Positions 9,645-19,139 of a stretch of DNA of 64,000 nt are shown piece after piece. The position numbers and the translations under genes were made by a program. The DNA lies in contig NZ_CP045293.1 of NCBI RefSeq assembly GCF_009363075.1, forward strand, positions 6,597,501-6,661,500, written 5' to 3'. Numbering within the stretch: the first letter of the stretch is position 1; each line of letters starts with the position of its first letter. Below the pieces are notes generated by a model, which worked only from the letters and a program-made list of their open reading frames with translations, had not been told where the DNA came from and made no database searches. The DNA is from Paenibacillus guangzhouensis. Lineage in GTDB: Bacteria > Bacillota > Bacilli > Paenibacillales > Paenibacillaceae.

Positions 9645-9685
9645 GAACCCGAAATGCTCCTGTCGTGAGCATTTCGGGTTCTTTT
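9645..9685 (+). terminator. Terminator of the lia/psp operon
   Basis: Perfect 15-bp stem GAACCCGAAATGCTC / GAGCATTTCGGGTTC followed by TTTT. Confidence 0.93.
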
Positions 9686-9695
9686 GTGTTTGTTC

Positions 9696-10130
9696 TTACA
9701 GTACGAGCAAGAAGAGCAGGGAGATGAGAGAAAGATCGATTTCGAAAAATCTGCGACGATCGATGCCGGAGTTCGGTATGAATCCGGACGTTTTGACATT
9801 ACGGCAGGAACATTTTTTGTGGCGCTTGTGTTTTTTATGCTTGTTGGGTTTGTGATCGCAGTGTTGTTTTTTGCGTTTCTTATGGTGTTTTTTATGTTTC
9901 TCATGATGCTCTTCTTCATGTTTAGAATGTTCATGATGATGTTCATGGTGCTCATGGTGATGTTCATGTGATGGGCTAAATGAATCATCTTCGTCATACA
10001 GCACAAGCTTGCCATTCCGACAGCCAGCGACCCGACCAATAAAACGCTGGCCATGGCATGTTACCACGCACACCATCCGATCTGTTAAATGACCGATACG
10101 TTCTTCAGTGACAGGATAAACCCGAATCAT
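9696..10130 (-). CDS. Histidine-rich putative metal-binding protein
   Basis: A 144-residue protein I cannot assign to a named family. The N-terminal ~45 residues (CVVTCHGQRFIGRV, then GKLVLYDEDD) look like a small beta-barrel of SH3/LSm type. Residues about 55-105 are dominated by His, Lys and Glu (HEHHHEHHEHHHEH and KKHHKKRKKQH), with CSC shortly after. The last 17 residues are strongly hydrophobic (LSLISLLFLLVL). His clusters suggest binding of Ni, Zn, Cu or Co; spore-coat association is another option. Start ATG 10130 follows GGAGG by 11 nt. It is convergent with liaR and ends only 10 nt from that operon's terminator. Confidence 0.75.
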   Translation of the reverse strand: MIRVYPVTEERIGHLTDRMVCVVTCHGQRFIGRVAGCRNGKLVLYDEDDSFSPSHEHHHEHHEHHHEHSKHEEEHHEKHKKHHKKRKKQHCDHKPNKHKKHKRHKKCSCRNVKTSGFIPNSGIDRRRFFEIDLSLISLLFLLVL

Positions 10131-10346
10131 AAGGTTCAACACCTCCTATAATTAACGATCCGCTTCAAGTGAATACGGCATTTGTCTGTTGGTTCACAAT
10201 AATCTATTCAGACAAGGATAATCGTGTATGGTTACTTACCTAGCGGTGATGTGCCTATTTTTACTGGGGACGTATAAGGAAGGGGGCGTGAGGATATCCT
10301 ATTTACTAGATTCATAGAATCGAAAAAGTGAATGGGGGATCTGGTG

Positions 10347-11129
10347 ATGATGCGGAAGTGGATGGTGGGTTGTGTATGTATGTGTCTTGTATGGCTTAGT
10401 GCCACGATATTAACCGGATTCATGCAGCGCAACGAAGATGCCACTGCAGAACACCGTCTCACTCAGTTATGGAAGTTAAGTGAATCGATGCAAGCGAAGC
10501 CGTCACACTTTGTTGTGAAGTTGAACGGTGAGCAAAAATTTACAGGCCATCAGTCGTTGCAAGTTCAAGTTACGGCGTGGAGCAAGGTGCTCCTAGGCGG
10601 AATCAAAAGCGAAGTAAAGACGAAGGATGGCAAAATTGTTGTGAGCGCGAATTGGCAAGCAAACGGTATGAATGTGCATTGGATGGCGGTGGAGCGAGAA
10701 GGAAATAAATTTTTCTGGGTCTATCAGATCGATGCGAACCGTGTGTCAGATGATACACAAGCCGTGATGAATTTATATACAGAAGTCCAGACAACGCAAG
10801 CGACGTTCGTGCGTCAATTGCATGAAATGGGATTAACGTATAACTGGAATGGCACCGTACAAGGTGAGAAAAAGCGACAAGAGCTGGGAACAGCCCAACA
10901 GACCGTTGAGCAGCTGCGGCAAAAAATCGCAAAGACGATGAAGCTTACCCCGATGGAAAATTATACAGACGGCGGGACTTATAGTGAATCTTATTCAGCG
11001 CCAGAACTGGGTCAGGGAATCGTAAGCGGTACACATACGCTGCATCTTCAAATGGCAGTTCATCAAATCAGCGGCACAGATCAAGAGCGTGTGTCGATCG
11101 GCTTGCCCCTTATCACCACAGAGTATTAG
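10347..11129 (+). CDS. ywmB: YwmB family protein
   Basis: A 260-residue secreted or membrane-anchored protein. The N-terminus has one hydrophobic segment (about residues 5-23) acting as signal peptide or anchor, followed by an extracytoplasmic region without catalytic motifs. The C-terminus (SIGLPLITTEY) and overall length match the YwmB family, found in spore-formers near spoIID and murA-type genes; the biochemical function is not known. GGGGGA lies 7 nt before the ATG at 10347, so I prefer this start to the ATG at 10332. It stands alone between the His-rich gene and zwf. Confidence 0.7.
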   Translation: MMRKWMVGCVCMCLVWLSATILTGFMQRNEDATAEHRLTQLWKLSESMQAKPSHFVVKLNGEQKFTGHQSLQVQVTAWSKVLLGGIKSEVKTKDGKIVVSANWQANGMNVHWMAVEREGNKFFWVYQIDANRVSDDTQAVMNLYTEVQTTQATFVRQLHEMGLTYNWNGTVQGEKKRQELGTAQQTVEQLRQKIAKTMKLTPMENYTDGGTYSESYSAPELGQGIVSGTHTLHLQMAVHQISGTDQERVSIGLPLITTEY

Positions 11130-11298
11130 GCAACATTTCGTCAATAAATATATGTATAAATGTACAAAATTTTGGTCGTCTGAGAATAGCAACAACGAGA
11201 CGGTTATGATAAAATGGCATAAGATACAGATGTGCAACACTAGGATGATGGGAGTCAATTTTTTGTATAAAAATACATAAGGAAGAGAATGAGGAGCC

Positions 11299-12846
11299 AT
11301 GAACGAAATAGAGAACAACCTAATGAGTTTAGCATCTGGCGCTGTCTTTTTTATTTTTGGAGCGACAGGAGATTTGGCGCGCCGTAAGTTGTATCCAGCC
11401 ATCTATAGTTTGTACCGTGAAGGCAAGCTGGGCAAGCGGTTTGCGGTCATCGGCGTTGCTCGTCGTCCGCGCACGAATGAACAATTCCGCGAGGATATTA
11501 TTCAATCCATTAAGGAATTCTGCCGTTACAAGCCGGATGCGAATACGGATTGGAATGACTTTGTAAGACATTTTGAATATAAATCACTAGATATTAATAA
11601 TGTAGATGGTTTCCGAGAACTTGATCAGCAGACGCGTGTACTCGAGCAAGAGTTCAATATCGAGGGCAACCGTCTATTCTATCTTGCGCTTGCGCCGGAG
11701 TTGTTCAGCGGTGTATCGCAGAACCTGCGTAAAGGCGGCATGCTCGACTCGCCAGGTTGGCATCGTCTCGTGATCGAGAAGCCATTCGGGTATGATCTGA
11801 AATCAGCGGAAGAGCTCAACAAGCAAATCAACGAAGTATTCCGTGAAGAAGAGATCTACCGTATCGATCACTATCTTGGCAAAGAGATGGTTCAGAACAT
11901 CGAAGTCATTCGATTCGCGAACTCCTTCTTCGAGCCGTTATGGAACAACAAGCATATTGCCAATATCCAGATTACGCTTGGCGAGACGGTCGGCGTCGAA
12001 GAACGCGGCGGATACTACGATCATGCCGGTGCCCTGCGCGATATGGGGCAGAACCACATGCTGCAGCTGCTCACGATGATCGCAATGGAACCGCCTAGCC
12101 GGCTTGTTGCAGAGGATATTCGCGACGAGAAGGTGAAGGTGCTTCGTTCCTTGCGTGCGTATACGTCGAAGGAAGAAGTCGCAGCGAACGTCGTCCGTGG
12201 GCAATATACGAGCGGGTCGCTCAAAGGCAAAGACTTGCCTGGGTATCGGGAAGAGGAGTCCGTTAATCCGGAGTCCAATACCGAGACGTATTTCGCAGCC
12301 AAAGTATTCGTCGATAATTTCCGCTGGGCAGGCGTTCCGTTCTATATTCGTACGGGCAAACGTCTACCGGTGAAGACAACGGAAGTGGTCGTTGAATTCA
12401 AACGGATGCCGACGAATGTCTACCTCGGGCAGAAGCACAACCTGGAACCGAACTTGCTCGTCATTCGGGTGAATCCGATGGAAGGCATCTACGTGAAGAT
12501 CAATGCAAAGAGACCGGGCTCGGAATCCGATATTCAACCGCTCGCTATGGACTTCTGTCAGAGCTGCCTAGTCGGCATTAACTCACCAGAAGCTTATGAA
12601 CGTCTCATTTTCGATGCAGCACGAGGCGATTCAACGTATTTCACCCGCTGGGATGAGGTGTCCTCGGCTTGGGCATTCGTTGACCGCATTGCTGAAGCGT
12701 GGGCTGCGGATCCATCTGCAATCGAGTTCTATCCTGCAGGCTCATGGGGACCGGAGAAAGTAGATGAGCTGCTGGCTAAGGACGGGTTCCACTGGTGGCC
12801 TGTCAATGGACAAGATGAAGACGAAGTCATATGGAAAAATTCATAA
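11299..12846 (+). CDS. zwf: Glucose-6-phosphate 1-dehydrogenase
   Basis: Oxidises glucose 6-phosphate to 6-phosphogluconolactone with NAD(P)+, the entry step of the oxidative pentose phosphate pathway. At 515 residues it is of normal length. The N-terminal Rossmann motif is FGATGDLARRKL (about residues 20-31). EKPFG (160-164) and the active-site segment RIDHYLGKEM (188-197; D190, H191, K195) are intact. The C-terminal part contains the expected YIRTGKRLP. Start ATG follows GAGGAG. Monocistronic with its own terminator; pgl and gnd are not nearby. Confidence 0.97.
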   Translation: MNEIENNLMSLASGAVFFIFGATGDLARRKLYPAIYSLYREGKLGKRFAVIGVARRPRTNEQFREDIIQSIKEFCRYKPDANTDWNDFVRHFEYKSLDINNVDGFRELDQQTRVLEQEFNIEGNRLFYLALAPELFSGVSQNLRKGGMLDSPGWHRLVIEKPFGYDLKSAEELNKQINEVFREEEIYRIDHYLGKEMVQNIEVIRFANSFFEPLWNNKHIANIQITLGETVGVEERGGYYDHAGALRDMGQNHMLQLLTMIAMEPPSRLVAEDIRDEKVKVLRSLRAYTSKEEVAANVVRGQYTSGSLKGKDLPGYREEESVNPESNTETYFAAKVFVDNFRWAGVPFYIRTGKRLPVKTTEVVVEFKRMPTNVYLGQKHNLEPNLLVIRVNPMEGIYVKINAKRPGSESDIQPLAMDFCQSCLVGINSPEAYERLIFDAARGDSTYFTRWDEVSSAWAFVDRIAEAWAADPSAIEFYPAGSWGPEKVDELLAKDGFHWWPVNGQDEDEVIWKNS

Positions 12847-12862
12847 TTGATAGACATGAACG

Positions 12863-12891
12863 AGGCTCACTGAACCGCTCAGTGGGCCTTT
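12863..12891 (+). terminator. Terminator of zwf
   Basis: AGGCTCACTGA / TCAGTGGGCCT stem with one G-T pair, followed by a short T-run. Confidence 0.75.
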
Positions 12892-12947
12892 ACCCTTGTA
12901 GAATAAGGAAGAAGTTGAATTCCTACCTGTAAACTCGGAAAAAATAG

Positions 12948-12975
12948 TTGCTTTATGAAAAGATACTGGTATACT
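12948..12975 (+). promoter_or_regulatory. Promoter of the peptide ABC importer operon
   Basis: TTGCTT (12948-12953) and TATACT (12970-12975) at 16-nt spacing, about 52 nt before the binding-protein gene. Confidence 0.6.
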
Positions 12976-13027
12976 AGTTTTAATCAGAGACAATATTCGA
13001 CACGATTTTACAGGGGGTAAAAGAAAC

Positions 13028-14626
13028 ATGAAGCGTAGAAATATGTGGATTGCTGCGATAATGGCACTCGTGATCCTAACGATGAGTGCATGCGGTAGTG
13101 CTTCAAGCGACAAGAAAGCAGAAGATCAAGGATCGACAGCACCAGCTGGAACAGCGAAAAATGGGGGAAGTCTCGTAATTGCCGTTCAAGATGATCCAAA
13201 AGTATTGAATCCAATCTATGCAGGGGATCGCGTAACATTAACGATCGACCAAGCGCTATACGCACCGCTCTTCAATGTGAATGGCGACAAGAAGACATTC
13301 GTATTGGCAGAGAGCTTGACGCCATCCACTGATAACTTGACGTATACGTTGAAATTGCGTGAAGGTTTAACTTGGCACGATGGGAAGCCTTTGACGGCTG
13401 ACGATATTATTTTTACGATGAACAGTATTCTAGATGAGAAACAGCACAGCTTCTTCCGCGGTTCATTCGTCTATGACGGTAAGCCGTTAACGATGAAGAA
13501 AGTGGATGACCGTACGGTAGACTTCATTCTTCCGAAAGTATCCGCAGCATTCGAAGGCATGCTCGTTCAAATCTTCCCAATTCCGAAGCACATCTTCGAA
13601 GGGGAAGCGGATATCGAGAAGAGCCCTAAGAACAGCAATCCAATCGGTTCCGGTCCATTCAAATTCAAAGAGTACCGCGCCGGGGAATACGTAACACTAG
13701 AGCGCTTTGACCAATATGTTGGTGGCGCACCGAAATTGGATTCCGTAACCTACCGTGTTGCGAAAGATCCAAATGCAGCGAATCTTGCCCTTCAGAACGG
13801 TGAAATTCAAATGCGCATGATCGATACGCAAGATGTAAATACACTTAAGAATACAGGCAATTTCAACATCCTGACTTACCTAGAGGGCCGCTTGTCCTAC
13901 ATGGTATTCAACTTGAATGTGGATGTTATGAAGAAGAAGGAAGTTCGCCAAGCAATCGCTTATGCGCTCGATAAGAACGAAATGATTACAGCAGCTTACA
14001 CGTCAGGTGAGTATGCAGAGCCAGCGGCATCGATCCTTACGCCAGATACGTTGTACCAGACAAATGATGTTGAGAAGTATGACTACAACCTGGATAAGGC
14101 CAAAGAATTGCTCGCACAAGCTGGCGTATCGAATTTGAAATTGAAACTTGCTTATACGAACTCGAACAAACCGCAGACAAGCCTAGCGCTGTATGTGCAG
14201 CAGAAGTTGAAAGAAATCGGTATCGAAGTTGAATTGATGCCGCTTGATGTTACGGCTTTCGGTAACAAATCCTTGGATATGAACAACAAAGAGTATGATC
14301 TCTCCTTCGGTGGGTATATCATGGGCTTTGAGCCGGATGCATACCGTACGCTCTACATGAGCAATGAAGCGTACAACTACTCGCATTATAAAAATGCAGA
14401 CTTCGATAAATTATGGGATCAAGCAGCGGTTGAGACAGATGCAACCAAACGCGGTGAACTATACAAGCAAATTCAGCAAACGGTAGCGAATGAAATGACG
14501 GTCTTCCCAATCGCTTATACGAAAGGTGTTGTAGCTCTCGATAAACGCTATGGCGGTGTAGAGGAAGCTGTTACGAAACCGGTTGTTATGCTTGAAGATC
14601 TATCGAAATTGTATGTAACTGAATAG
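13028..14626 (+). CDS. Oligopeptide/dipeptide ABC transporter substrate-binding lipoprotein
   Basis: A 532-residue SBP_bac_5 family lipoprotein. The signal peptide ends at a lipobox (TMSAC, C22), followed by a Ser/Lys-rich linker. The mature protein shows family hallmarks: FTYTLKLREGLTWHDGKPLTADDIIF-type core (seen as LREGLTWHDGKPL), NPIGSGPFKF and the hinge segment VRQAIAYALDK. It captures peptides outside the cell and delivers them to the permeases encoded next. RBS GGGGG. First gene of a five-gene import operon; a hairpin separates it from the permease genes. Peptide specificity cannot be read from sequence. Confidence 0.93.
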   Translation: MKRRNMWIAAIMALVILTMSACGSASSDKKAEDQGSTAPAGTAKNGGSLVIAVQDDPKVLNPIYAGDRVTLTIDQALYAPLFNVNGDKKTFVLAESLTPSTDNLTYTLKLREGLTWHDGKPLTADDIIFTMNSILDEKQHSFFRGSFVYDGKPLTMKKVDDRTVDFILPKVSAAFEGMLVQIFPIPKHIFEGEADIEKSPKNSNPIGSGPFKFKEYRAGEYVTLERFDQYVGGAPKLDSVTYRVAKDPNAANLALQNGEIQMRMIDTQDVNTLKNTGNFNILTYLEGRLSYMVFNLNVDVMKKKEVRQAIAYALDKNEMITAAYTSGEYAEPAASILTPDTLYQTNDVEKYDYNLDKAKELLAQAGVSNLKLKLAYTNSNKPQTSLALYVQQKLKEIGIEVELMPLDVTAFGNKSLDMNNKEYDLSFGGYIMGFEPDAYRTLYMSNEAYNYSHYKNADFDKLWDQAAVETDATKRGELYKQIQQTVANEMTVFPIAYTKGVVALDKRYGGVEEAVTKPVVMLEDLSKLYVTE

Positions 14627-14639
14627 AACATTTCACGGG

Positions 14640-14661
14640 CACTCGGCGGCAACGCCGAGTG
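14640..14661 (+). other. Intercistronic stem-loop between binding protein and permease genes
   Basis: Perfect 9-bp stem CACTCGGCG / CGCCGAGTG with a GCAA tetraloop and no T-run. Its place suggests an mRNA stabiliser or processing site that lets the binding protein be made in excess over the membrane subunits. The role is inferred. Confidence 0.65.
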
Positions 14662-14682
14662 TTCAGTTCGGAGGGGACACCT

Positions 14683-15633
14683 TTGAAAAAAAACATCTTG
14701 CGACGGGTTCTTCAATCGATCCCGTTGCTTTGGTTTATCTCCCTCGTGTCATTCGCATTAATTAAGCTCGCACCGGGGGATCCGGTGAAGTCATTCGTCA
14801 CACCGAATATGAGCGCGGAAGACGTCGAGAGAATTCGGCATAGTCTGGGTCTCGACCAGCCAGTCATTATGCAATATTTCATTTGGTTGAAGAACGTACT
14901 GCAAGGCAATTTCGGCTACTCTTTAACGAATCATCGTCCGGTGCTGGAACTCATTCTAGAGCGCCTGCCGGCAACAATTGGTCTGATGGGGTCAGCCTTA
15001 TTCTTGTCATTAATTATTGCTATTCCACTTAGCATCGTTGCAGCCTCTCGTAAAAATAAGCTGCTCGATCGCGGGATTGGCATGATCTCGTATATCGGGA
15101 TTTCGATTCCAAGTTTCTGGTTCGGTATTATGTTGATCTATATTTTCGCCGTAAAATTACACTGGTTGCCGAGTATGGGGATGCGGACGATCGGCGTGGA
15201 CTCCTTCTGGGATATTGTGAAGCATGGCATCCTGCCATGTGCAGTCCTCACGTTCATCAATGTATCGATGTATTCGCGGTATATTCGCTCGCAAGCGATC
15301 AGTCAGTTGGAAGAAGATTATGTACAAATCCAGTATGCTTATGGTGCAACCAAACGCAGCGTTCTTTGGCGTCATGTCCTGAAGAATGTACTGCTTCCGA
15401 TTATTACAATTCTGGGGATGTCCTTCGCTGATTTGATTGCAGGGGCTTTCATTACAGAGTCGGTATTCTCTTGGCCGGGCATGGGTTCCCTCGGGATCAC
15501 TGCGGTATTCGGCCTGGATTACCCCGTCATTATGGGGATTACGATGTTCTCATCGTGTATGCTCGTGATAGGAAACTTGGTGGCGGATATCTTATATAGT
15601 GTCGTTGATCCGCGTATCAAGACGATGAGGTGA
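14683..15633 (+). CDS. Peptide ABC transporter permease (DppB/OppB type)
   Basis: Inner-membrane permease of 316 residues with about six transmembrane helices. It begins MKKNILRRVLQSIPLLW and carries the DppB-type first-loop motif KLAPGDPVKSF and the ATPase-contact region YIRSQAISQLEEDYVQ. I chose the TTG at 14683 because GGAGG is 8 nt upstream; the in-frame GTG at 14659 lies within the intercistronic hairpin. Together with the next gene it forms the heterodimeric channel. Confidence 0.92.
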   Translation: MKKNILRRVLQSIPLLWFISLVSFALIKLAPGDPVKSFVTPNMSAEDVERIRHSLGLDQPVIMQYFIWLKNVLQGNFGYSLTNHRPVLELILERLPATIGLMGSALFLSLIIAIPLSIVAASRKNKLLDRGIGMISYIGISIPSFWFGIMLIYIFAVKLHWLPSMGMRTIGVDSFWDIVKHGILPCAVLTFINVSMYSRYIRSQAISQLEEDYVQIQYAYGATKRSVLWRHVLKNVLLPIITILGMSFADLIAGAFITESVFSWPGMGSLGITAVFGLDYPVIMGITMFSSCMLVIGNLVADILYSVVDPRIKTMR

Positions 15634-15641
15634 TTAGACAG

Positions 15642-16487
15642 ATGAATCGAATGAGATGGCGTAATGTAAAAGCACAATTCAAAGAGCAAAAGACGGGTAT
15701 CGTAGCCCTTATTATTCTTACTATTTTCATCTTCGGGGCCGTGTTCGCGTTCTTATCCCCTTACGATCCGAACAAACTTGTCTCGGCAGAGCGGTTGCTG
15801 CCGCCTAGTGCGACGCATTGGTTCGGAACGGATGAACATGGACGGGATTACTTTGCGAGAGCACTATACGGGGGGCGTGTATCTTTAAGTGTCGGATTTA
15901 TGGCGATGGCCATTTCCGTCATTGTAGGGACAGCCATTGGCGCGATCAGTGGTTATTTTGGCGGGTTCATTGATAACCTGTTAATGCGTATGGTCGATGT
16001 CCTGATGTCGATTCCGTCGTTCTTCTTAATGCTTATACTCAATGCTTATTTGAAACCAAGTATTCCGACGATTATCATCATTATTGGGCTGCTCAGCTGG
16101 ATGAGTATTGCGCGGATTGTCCGTGCGGAGACACTGTCGGTGAAGGAGCGGGAATATGTGATGTATGCGCGTGTATCGGGTCAGAGCACGCTGCGAATTA
16201 TTACGAAGCATATTGTACCAAGCATTCTGCCGACGATTATTGTATCGGCGTCCATTAATATCGCATCCGCGATTCTGATGGAGTCGTCACTCAGCTTCTT
16301 GGGCCTTGGTGTGCAGCAGCCGGACTCTTCGTGGGGCAGCATGCTGAATGATGCGCAGGGCTTTATCGGGGAAGCGCCGTATATGGCGATAATCCCAGGG
16401 ATCTTTATTCTATTAACAGTACTTTCATTTAATTTTCTCGGGGATGTATTCCGCGTCGCATTCGAGCCTAAGGTGAATCGGCGTTAA
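15642..16487 (+). CDS. Peptide ABC transporter permease (DppC/OppC type)
   Basis: A 281-residue permease of the DppC/OppC family with six predicted membrane helices. Hallmarks are HWFGTDEHGRDYFARALYG near residues 55-75 and the C-terminal SLSFLGLGVQQPDSSWG. It starts only 8 nt after the dppB-like stop; TGAGGTGA serves as ribosome binding site. An in-frame GTG at 15630 overlaps the previous gene and lacks one. Second half of the peptide channel. Confidence 0.92.
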   Translation: MNRMRWRNVKAQFKEQKTGIVALIILTIFIFGAVFAFLSPYDPNKLVSAERLLPPSATHWFGTDEHGRDYFARALYGGRVSLSVGFMAMAISVIVGTAIGAISGYFGGFIDNLLMRMVDVLMSIPSFFLMLILNAYLKPSIPTIIIIIGLLSWMSIARIVRAETLSVKEREYVMYARVSGQSTLRIITKHIVPSILPTIIVSASINIASAILMESSLSFLGLGVQQPDSSWGSMLNDAQGFIGEAPYMAIIPGIFILLTVLSFNFLGDVFRVAFEPKVNRR

Positions 16488-16518
16488 CCGTGAATTATGA
16501 CTTAACGGAGTGAGACGT

Positions 16519-17526
16519 ATGACACAATTATTATCCGTGCAAAATTTAAAAACGTCTTTTATGACGCGTGATGGCGAGGTTGAATCGGTCCGCGGGGTTA
16601 GCTTTGACGTGCAGCAAGGCGAGGTAATCGGCACTGTTGGCGAGTCAGGAAGCGGGAAGAGTATTACCGCAAAATCCATCTTGGGGCTAATTCCGCCTCC
16701 AGGTGTCATTAAAGACGGCAAGGTTCTCTTTCACGGCCAAGATATACGCCAGATGTCGGATCCCGAGCTGCGTCAAATTCGCGGGAACAGAATCGCGATG
16801 ATCTTCCAAGATCCAATGACTTCGCTCAATCCGGTGAAGCGCGTGGGATCACAAATGATTGAAGTGATTCGTCGGCATCAGAAATTGAGTAAAGCTGAGA
16901 GCCGCCAGCGTGCGATTGAGCTGCTGCGTGAAGTTGGGATTCCTTCGCCGGAGCAACGGATTGATCAATATCCGCATGAGTTCAGCGGCGGGATGCGCCA
17001 GCGCGTTATGATCGCGATGGCCCTATCCTGTAAGCCTGAGCTCCTCATCGCCGATGAGCCGACGACGGCGCTCGACGTGACGATCCAAGCGCAAATTCTG
17101 GCTCTGATGAAAGATTTACGTGATAAGACCAAGACATCGATTTTGCTCATTACGCACGATCTGGGCGTCGTTGCTCAAGTATGTACACGTGTGATTGTCA
17201 TGTACGGAGGCATGATTATGGAAGAGGGCACCGTGGAAGACATCTTCGAACGTCCAAGCCACCCGTATACACAAGGCTTGCTGCGTTCGATCCCACGGGT
17301 GAAGGAAGGACAGCGTGAGCGTCTCGTCTCGATCGAAGGAACGCCGCCGAACCTGCTTCATCCGCCGTCAGGCTGCCCCTTCATGGAACGTTGTCCGCAT
17401 GCGATGGACAAATGCCGCGAGATGCCGCCATATTTCGTACCCGAAGAAGGGCATCGTTCTCTATGCTGGTTGCTCTCCGATGATATGCAGCATGAGGCTA
17501 AGGGCCGAGGGGAGGAAGTACAATGA
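16519..17526 (+). CDS. Peptide ABC transporter ATP-binding protein (DppD/OppD type)
   Basis: A 335-residue ATPase subunit. Walker A is GESGSGKS, the signature FSGGMRQR, and Walker [10 protein letters not shown]. The oligopeptide-transporter C-terminal extension contains a cysteine cluster ([14 protein letters not shown]) of the type seen in OppD/DppD. ATG 16519 has GGAG 8 nt upstream. Its stop overlaps the start of the next ATPase gene (ATGA), indicating coupled translation of the heterodimer. Confidence 0.94.
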   Translation: MTQLLSVQNLKTSFMTRDGEVESVRGVSFDVQQGEVIGTVGESGSGKSITAKSILGLIPPPGVIKDGKVLFHGQDIRQMSDPELRQIRGNRIAMIFQDPMTSLNPVKRVGSQMIEVIRRHQKLSKAESRQRAIELLREVGIPSPEQRIDQYPHEFSGGMRQRVMIAMALSCKPELLIADEPTTALDVTIQAQILALMKDLRDKTKTSILLITHDLGVVAQVCTRVIVMYGGMIMEEGTVEDIFERPSHPYTQGLLRSIPRVKEGQRERLVSIEGTPPNLLHPPSGCPFMERCPHAMDKCREMPPYFVPEEGHRSLCWLLSDDMQHEAKGRGEEVQ

Positions 17527-18500
17527 GTAAGAAAGACGATGTGCTGCTCGATGTCCGACATCTGAAGAAATATTTCCCGGTAGGTTCAGGCGGCTTCGGA
17601 CGCGATAAAAAGGTGCTTAAGGCCGTTGATAATATCAGCTTTCATATTAACCGAGGCGAGACCTTCGGTCTTGTCGGCGAATCCGGTTGCGGAAAGTCGA
17701 CGACGGGCCGAAGCATTGTGCGGCTTCATGAGGTAACGGACGGCGAGATCTGGTTCGACGGCAAAGATGTCGCGAAGATGAAGGAGAAGGAGCTTAAGCC
17801 GTTCCGCAAACGGATGCAGGCGATCTTCCAAGATCCTTACTCTTCGCTGAATCCAAGCATGAACGTCTCGCAAATCATCAATGAACCGATGGAGATCCAC
17901 GGATTCGGCAGCCGCAAGGAACGCGATGAGCGTGTTCTCGAGTTGCTGAATAAAGTAGGCCTGAAATCAGAACATATCGACCGCTATCCGCACGAATTCA
18001 GCGGCGGGCAGCGTCAGCGGATTAGTATCGCAAGGGCTTTGTCCGTGAACCCGGAATTCATTCTATGTGATGAGCCGATCTCGGCACTCGACGTATCCGT
18101 GCAGGCGCAGGTCGTGAATATGCTGGAAGATTTACAGGGCGAATTCGGCTTAACGTATCTGTTCATCGCCCATGATTTGTCGATGGTCCGCCATATTTCG
18201 AACCGGATCGGGGTTATGTATCTGGGCAAGCTGGTTGAACTCGCGCCGAGCGATGAGTTGTACACCCATCCGGCACACCCGTATACGCAAGCGTTGCTAT
18301 CCGCAATTCCTGTACCGGATCCGAAAGCAGCTGCGGCGCCGTCGGAGTTATTGAAGGGGGATTTACCGAGCCCGCTGAACGATATGCAAGGTTGTAAGTT
18401 CGCCTCCCGGTGTCCCTTTGCGACAGATCATTGCCGTGCCGTGGAACCGGAATGGAAAGAAATATCGCCAGGCCATTATACCGCCTGTCATTTATATTAA
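17523..18500 (+). CDS. Peptide ABC transporter ATP-binding protein (DppF/OppF type)
   Basis: Second ATPase subunit, 325 residues. Walker A GESGCGKS, signature FSGGQRQR, Walker [10 protein letters not shown], and the OppF-type tail with [14 protein letters not shown]. It completes the importer (binding protein, two permeases, two ATPases). A small unknown gene follows 36 nt later without an intervening terminator. Confidence 0.94.
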   Translation: MSKKDDVLLDVRHLKKYFPVGSGGFGRDKKVLKAVDNISFHINRGETFGLVGESGCGKSTTGRSIVRLHEVTDGEIWFDGKDVAKMKEKELKPFRKRMQAIFQDPYSSLNPSMNVSQIINEPMEIHGFGSRKERDERVLELLNKVGLKSEHIDRYPHEFSGGQRQRISIARALSVNPEFILCDEPISALDVSVQAQVVNMLEDLQGEFGLTYLFIAHDLSMVRHISNRIGVMYLGKLVELAPSDELYTHPAHPYTQALLSAIPVPDPKAAAAPSELLKGDLPSPLNDMQGCKFASRCPFATDHCRAVEPEWKEISPGHYTACHLY

Positions 18501-18536
18501 GTGAAACTTGAATTATGGTGAAGGGATGTGCAAGGT

Positions 18537-18989
18537 ATGAGTGCTATCGTAAAAATCTCGCAGAATACGGCGATTATGATGGAGCGGGCTCGCCGCTTCG
18601 GGATTACCGATGACGTGCTGCTTAACGTCGTTCTTACAGGCGATTTGTCGCCGCTCAAAGTCGCTGAAGAAGAGTATTATAGCTACGATGATTTCCTCTC
18701 TTATGCGGAGGAGAACGGCGAGCCGCTGGAACAAGCGATTCGTGACGGCTATAAGATTACCTTCAATACGAACAATGGGCTGAAAATCTGGCTCCGTGAG
18801 CGATTTGGCGTTGAAGCAGATCGTGACTTCAAGGCCAGCGAAGGACGAGTGGATGCGCTTCGTCTCTCCGTGGCGGATGTGGAAGCTTTAAAATCGGCAC
18901 TTGCTGCGAACTGGGTCGTCATTGAACATGAACATCAAGGTGAAGATCAAGTCATTTCAGTTGTCATTCGTGCATTAGCAGCGCAATAA
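18537..18989 (+). CDS. Conserved-looking hypothetical protein downstream of the peptide importer
   Basis: A 150-residue acidic soluble protein that I do not recognise. No signal peptide, membrane helix or catalytic motif is visible. The middle contains GYKITFNTNNGLKIWLRERFG, and the C-terminal half (DALRLSVADVEALKSAL, then WVVIEHE) suggests an alpha/beta fold. AAGGG lies 11 nt before the ATG. It sits in the shadow of the peptide operon and shares its terminator, so it is probably co-transcribed. Strong codon bias and a proper ribosome binding site argue that it is real. Confidence 0.75.
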   Translation: MSAIVKISQNTAIMMERARRFGITDDVLLNVVLTGDLSPLKVAEEEYYSYDDFLSYAEENGEPLEQAIRDGYKITFNTNNGLKIWLRERFGVEADRDFKASEGRVDALRLSVADVEALKSALAANWVVIEHEHQGEDQVISVVIRALAAQ

Positions 18990-19000
18990 GGGATTCATAG

Positions 19001-19043
19001 AGACGCTTTCCTGCCAGCAAGGCAGACGAAGGCGTCTTTCTTT
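19001..19043 (+). terminator. Terminator of the peptide importer operon
   Basis: AGACGC...TGCC pairs with GGCA...GCGTCT around an AGCAA loop, followed by TTTCTTT. Confidence 0.8.
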
Positions 19044-19139
19044 ATGAAATGGGTGCGATCGCTTCCAATTCGAATACATTTTCACGCTTCAATATGTTAC
19101 AATATAAGTTATGATTTTGTAGATGAAGGGACATGGGGC

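Noticed and set aside
9684-9971. Plus-strand frame rich in Met/Phe (95 aa)
   Set aside because: It is the complement of the His/Lys/Glu-rich gene on the minus strand; no ribosome binding site, and it starts inside the lia/psp terminator.
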